Program-made: the position numbers and the translations under genes
Shown: positions 38,208-39,631 of the stretch, one piece after another
Numbering within the stretch: the stretch's first letter is position 1
Layout of the letters: each line of letters starts with the position of its first letter
Origin: UBA6136 sp044351045
GTDB lineage: Bacteria > Pseudomonadota > Gammaproteobacteria > Methylococcales > Methylococcaceae
Direction: 5' to 3'
DNA: 39,631 bases
Assembly (NCBI GenBank): GCA_044351045.1
Contig: JBILGM010000105.1
Coordinates: forward strand, 1 to 39,631
Notes under the pieces: model-generated
Databases searched by the model: none
Told to the model about the DNA's origin: nothing
The model's input: only the letters and a program-made list of their open reading frames with translations

Positions 38208-39631
38208 CCTGACCCGCACCATCGATATCGTCTTTGGCGCCCAAAACGAGATCAGCCCGGTCCTGGGCGAGATCGAGTCCAGCATCAATCGGTTCGATGC
38301 GTCGGTCCAGAACGTGGCTCAGCCATTGGCGGCCGTTGCCGATCAGGTCCTCAAGACCGAAGCCGCCATTTTGGCTTTGGCAGCCGCCTTTACGGGGGCC
38401 ACCATCGATGCCGCCGGTCGCTTTGGCGATGCCGTCAACGAGATTGGGACCCTGTTCGGGGGCACGAATGAGCAGGTCAGTCGTTTCGGCAGCGATATCC
38501 AGAATTACGCCTCGACCTCGACGCAGTCGATCGAATCGATCAGCGGCGCCATCTACGAGGCCATCTCCTCGGGCGTTAAATACGAGGACAGTCTTTCCTT
38601 CCTCAACGAAGCCGAGAAGCTTTCCGTCGCGGGTCGTGCTGACCTGCAGCAGGTCACCAGCGTCCTGACCGGGGTGCTGAATGCCTATGGCGCCAGCACC
38701 AGCCAGGCGGCGGATTTTACCGATGACCTCTATACGGCGGTCCTCAACGGTAAGACCACCGTTCCTGAATTAGCCCAGTCCTTGGGCAACATCGTCGGCA
38801 TTACCGCCAATGTCGGGGTCGGCTTTGATGAACTGTCCGCAGCGATTGCCGCGCTGACCGCCTCGTCGGTCAAAACCCCAGAAGCCATTACTGGCATCAA
38901 GGCCGCGATCTCCAATATTCTGTCGCCCTCCAAGGAGGCCGCGGACGCCGCCAAGGAGATGGGGCTGCAATTTGATGGCTCAGCCCTGCGGTCAAAAGGC
39001 CTGGCCGGCGTGCTGGGAGAAGTTTATGACAAGACCCAGGGCAACACCGATTCCATCAAACGCCTGTTTGGCAGTATCGAGGGTTATAACGCCGCGCTGA
39101 TCCTGGGGGCTGACAAGACGGGCATTTTTGCCAAGTCCCTGGAGGACATGGCAAATAACTCAGGGGCGACGAATAAAGCCTTTGAGGCCATGGCGCAGAA
39201 CTACGAAGTGGCCTTGCAGCGCATGGGGAATGCGGCCGAGGTGGCGATGATCAAGGCCGGGAAGCCGCTGCTGGAAGAATTTGGTAGCGTGGCGAATGGT
39301 ATTGCGTCCGTATTCAAATCCCTTGGGCAATCCATCGACGCCGGCGCGTTTGATCCCATCATCAACGCCCTGGAGGTCTTTGGCCAGAGTATGGCCGGCA
39401 CCCTGCAGCAGATCGCCCAAAATCTACCCGAGGCTCTGTCGGGACTCGATTTCAGCGACCTGATACGGTCGTTCGAAAACCTCGGCGACGAAATGGGTGA
39501 TGCCTTTGCCCAGATATTTGGCAACATCGACCTTTCTACCCCGGAAGGACTCGGCGACGCGCTGCAAATGATTGTTAACGGGGTCGCTGCCCTGACCAAT
39601 GTCACCGCCGGCATTGTTGATGGGCTGGAAC
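38200..39631 (+). CDS. Tail tape measure protein (partial, runs off the window)
   Basis: The frame from ATG 38200 is open for at least 477 codons to the window's end. It fits phage tail tape measure proteins: a helical N-terminus (SINRFDASVQNVAQPLAAVA), a TP901-type core (TELAQSLGNIVGITANVGVG-like stretch near 190, AAIAALTASSVKTPEAITGI) and further helices (IKRLFGSIEGYNAALILGAD). The protein sets tail length and is injected first. A TAG at 38182 closes the frame upstream, so the start is well bounded. There is no strong ribosome site, so coupling to the 33-aa ORF is likely. Confidence 0.9.
   Translation, partial: MSDLTRTIDIVFGAQNEISPVLGEIESSINRFDASVQNVAQPLAAVADQVLKTEAAILALAAAFTGATIDAAGRFGDAVNEIGTLFGGTNEQVSRFGSDIQNYASTSTQSIESISGAIYEAISSGVKYEDSLSFLNEAEKLSVAGRADLQQVTSVLTGVLNAYGASTSQAADFTDDLYTAVLNGKTTVPELAQSLGNIVGITANVGVGFDELSAAIAALTASSVKTPEAITGIKAAISNILSPSKEAADAAKEMGLQFDGSALRSKGLAGVLGEVYDKTQGNTDSIKRLFGSIEGYNAALILGADKTGIFAKSLEDMANNSGATNKAFEAMAQNYEVALQRMGNAAEVAMIKAGKPLLEEFGSVANGIASVFKSLGQSIDAGAFDPIINALEVFGQSMAGTLQQIAQNLPEALSGLDFSDLIRSFENLGDEMGDAFAQIFGNIDLSTPEGLGDALQMIVNGVAALTNVTAGIVDGLE

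Overview
This window is a near-continuous stretch of an integrated temperate siphophage with lambda-like head and neck genes. The host is probably a GC-rich proteobacterium. That is inferred from visible GC-richness, codon use and the gene families present (serine recombinase with DUF2924 and DUF3489, ParB-fused methyltransferases). I cannot name a species. The window starts in host or older mobile DNA: an insertion-sequence-like repeat and what looks like the 3' part of a larger gene. It ends inside the tail tape-measure gene, so tail-tip genes and the right attachment site lie outside.

Layout. (1) 1-974: flanking DNA with a probable gene remnant. (2) 975-3871, minus strand: integration operon of a small ORF, a DUF2924 protein, a large serine recombinase and two paralogous helix-turn-helix proteins. 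(3) 3940-7506, plus: a strong promoter flanked by an inverted repeat, then an XRE repressor, an ImmA/IrrE-type metalloprotease and two unrecognised proteins of 460 and 308 aa. (4) 7591-17090, plus: replication and recombination operon (HTH protein, AAA ATPase, probable ssDNA-binding protein, SF2 helicase, PD-(D/E)XK nuclease with four cysteines, Toprim/SF3 primase-helicase, RuvC-like resolvase, AntA antirepressor, DUF6362). It is followed by 9-bp tandem repeats and two strong terminators. (5) 17672-18113, minus: two small genes, one a 57-aa membrane protein. (6) 18207-20902, plus: two tandem ParB-domain DNA methyltransferases. (7) 20862-24279: mainly minus-strand small genes in several short transcription units, plus a frameshifted HU gene. 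(8) 24378-34512, plus: packaging, head and tail genes from terminase small subunit to the gpG/gpGT-like chaperone with a clear -1 frameshift site. (9) 34516-37092, plus: fibre-like proteins and a lysis module. (10) 37167-38075, minus: a secreted cysteine-rich moron. (11) 38200-end: tape measure protein.

How it works together. The XRE/ImmA pair probably controls lysogeny, and the recombinase integrates and excises the element. The replication operon makes DNA, and the methyltransferases may shield it from host restriction. Terminase and head genes package it, and the lysis module releases virions.

Most unusual signals: a bipartite, constant-spacing element (TTGGCTT-N11-RGCGC) in six copies, each just upstream of a minus-strand gene and so linking the recombinase operon with the small-gene block; two in-frame TGA codons at plausible Trp positions in neighbouring lysis-module ORFs; morons on the opposite strand; and an unrecognised two-gene pair attached to the XRE-ImmA switch.
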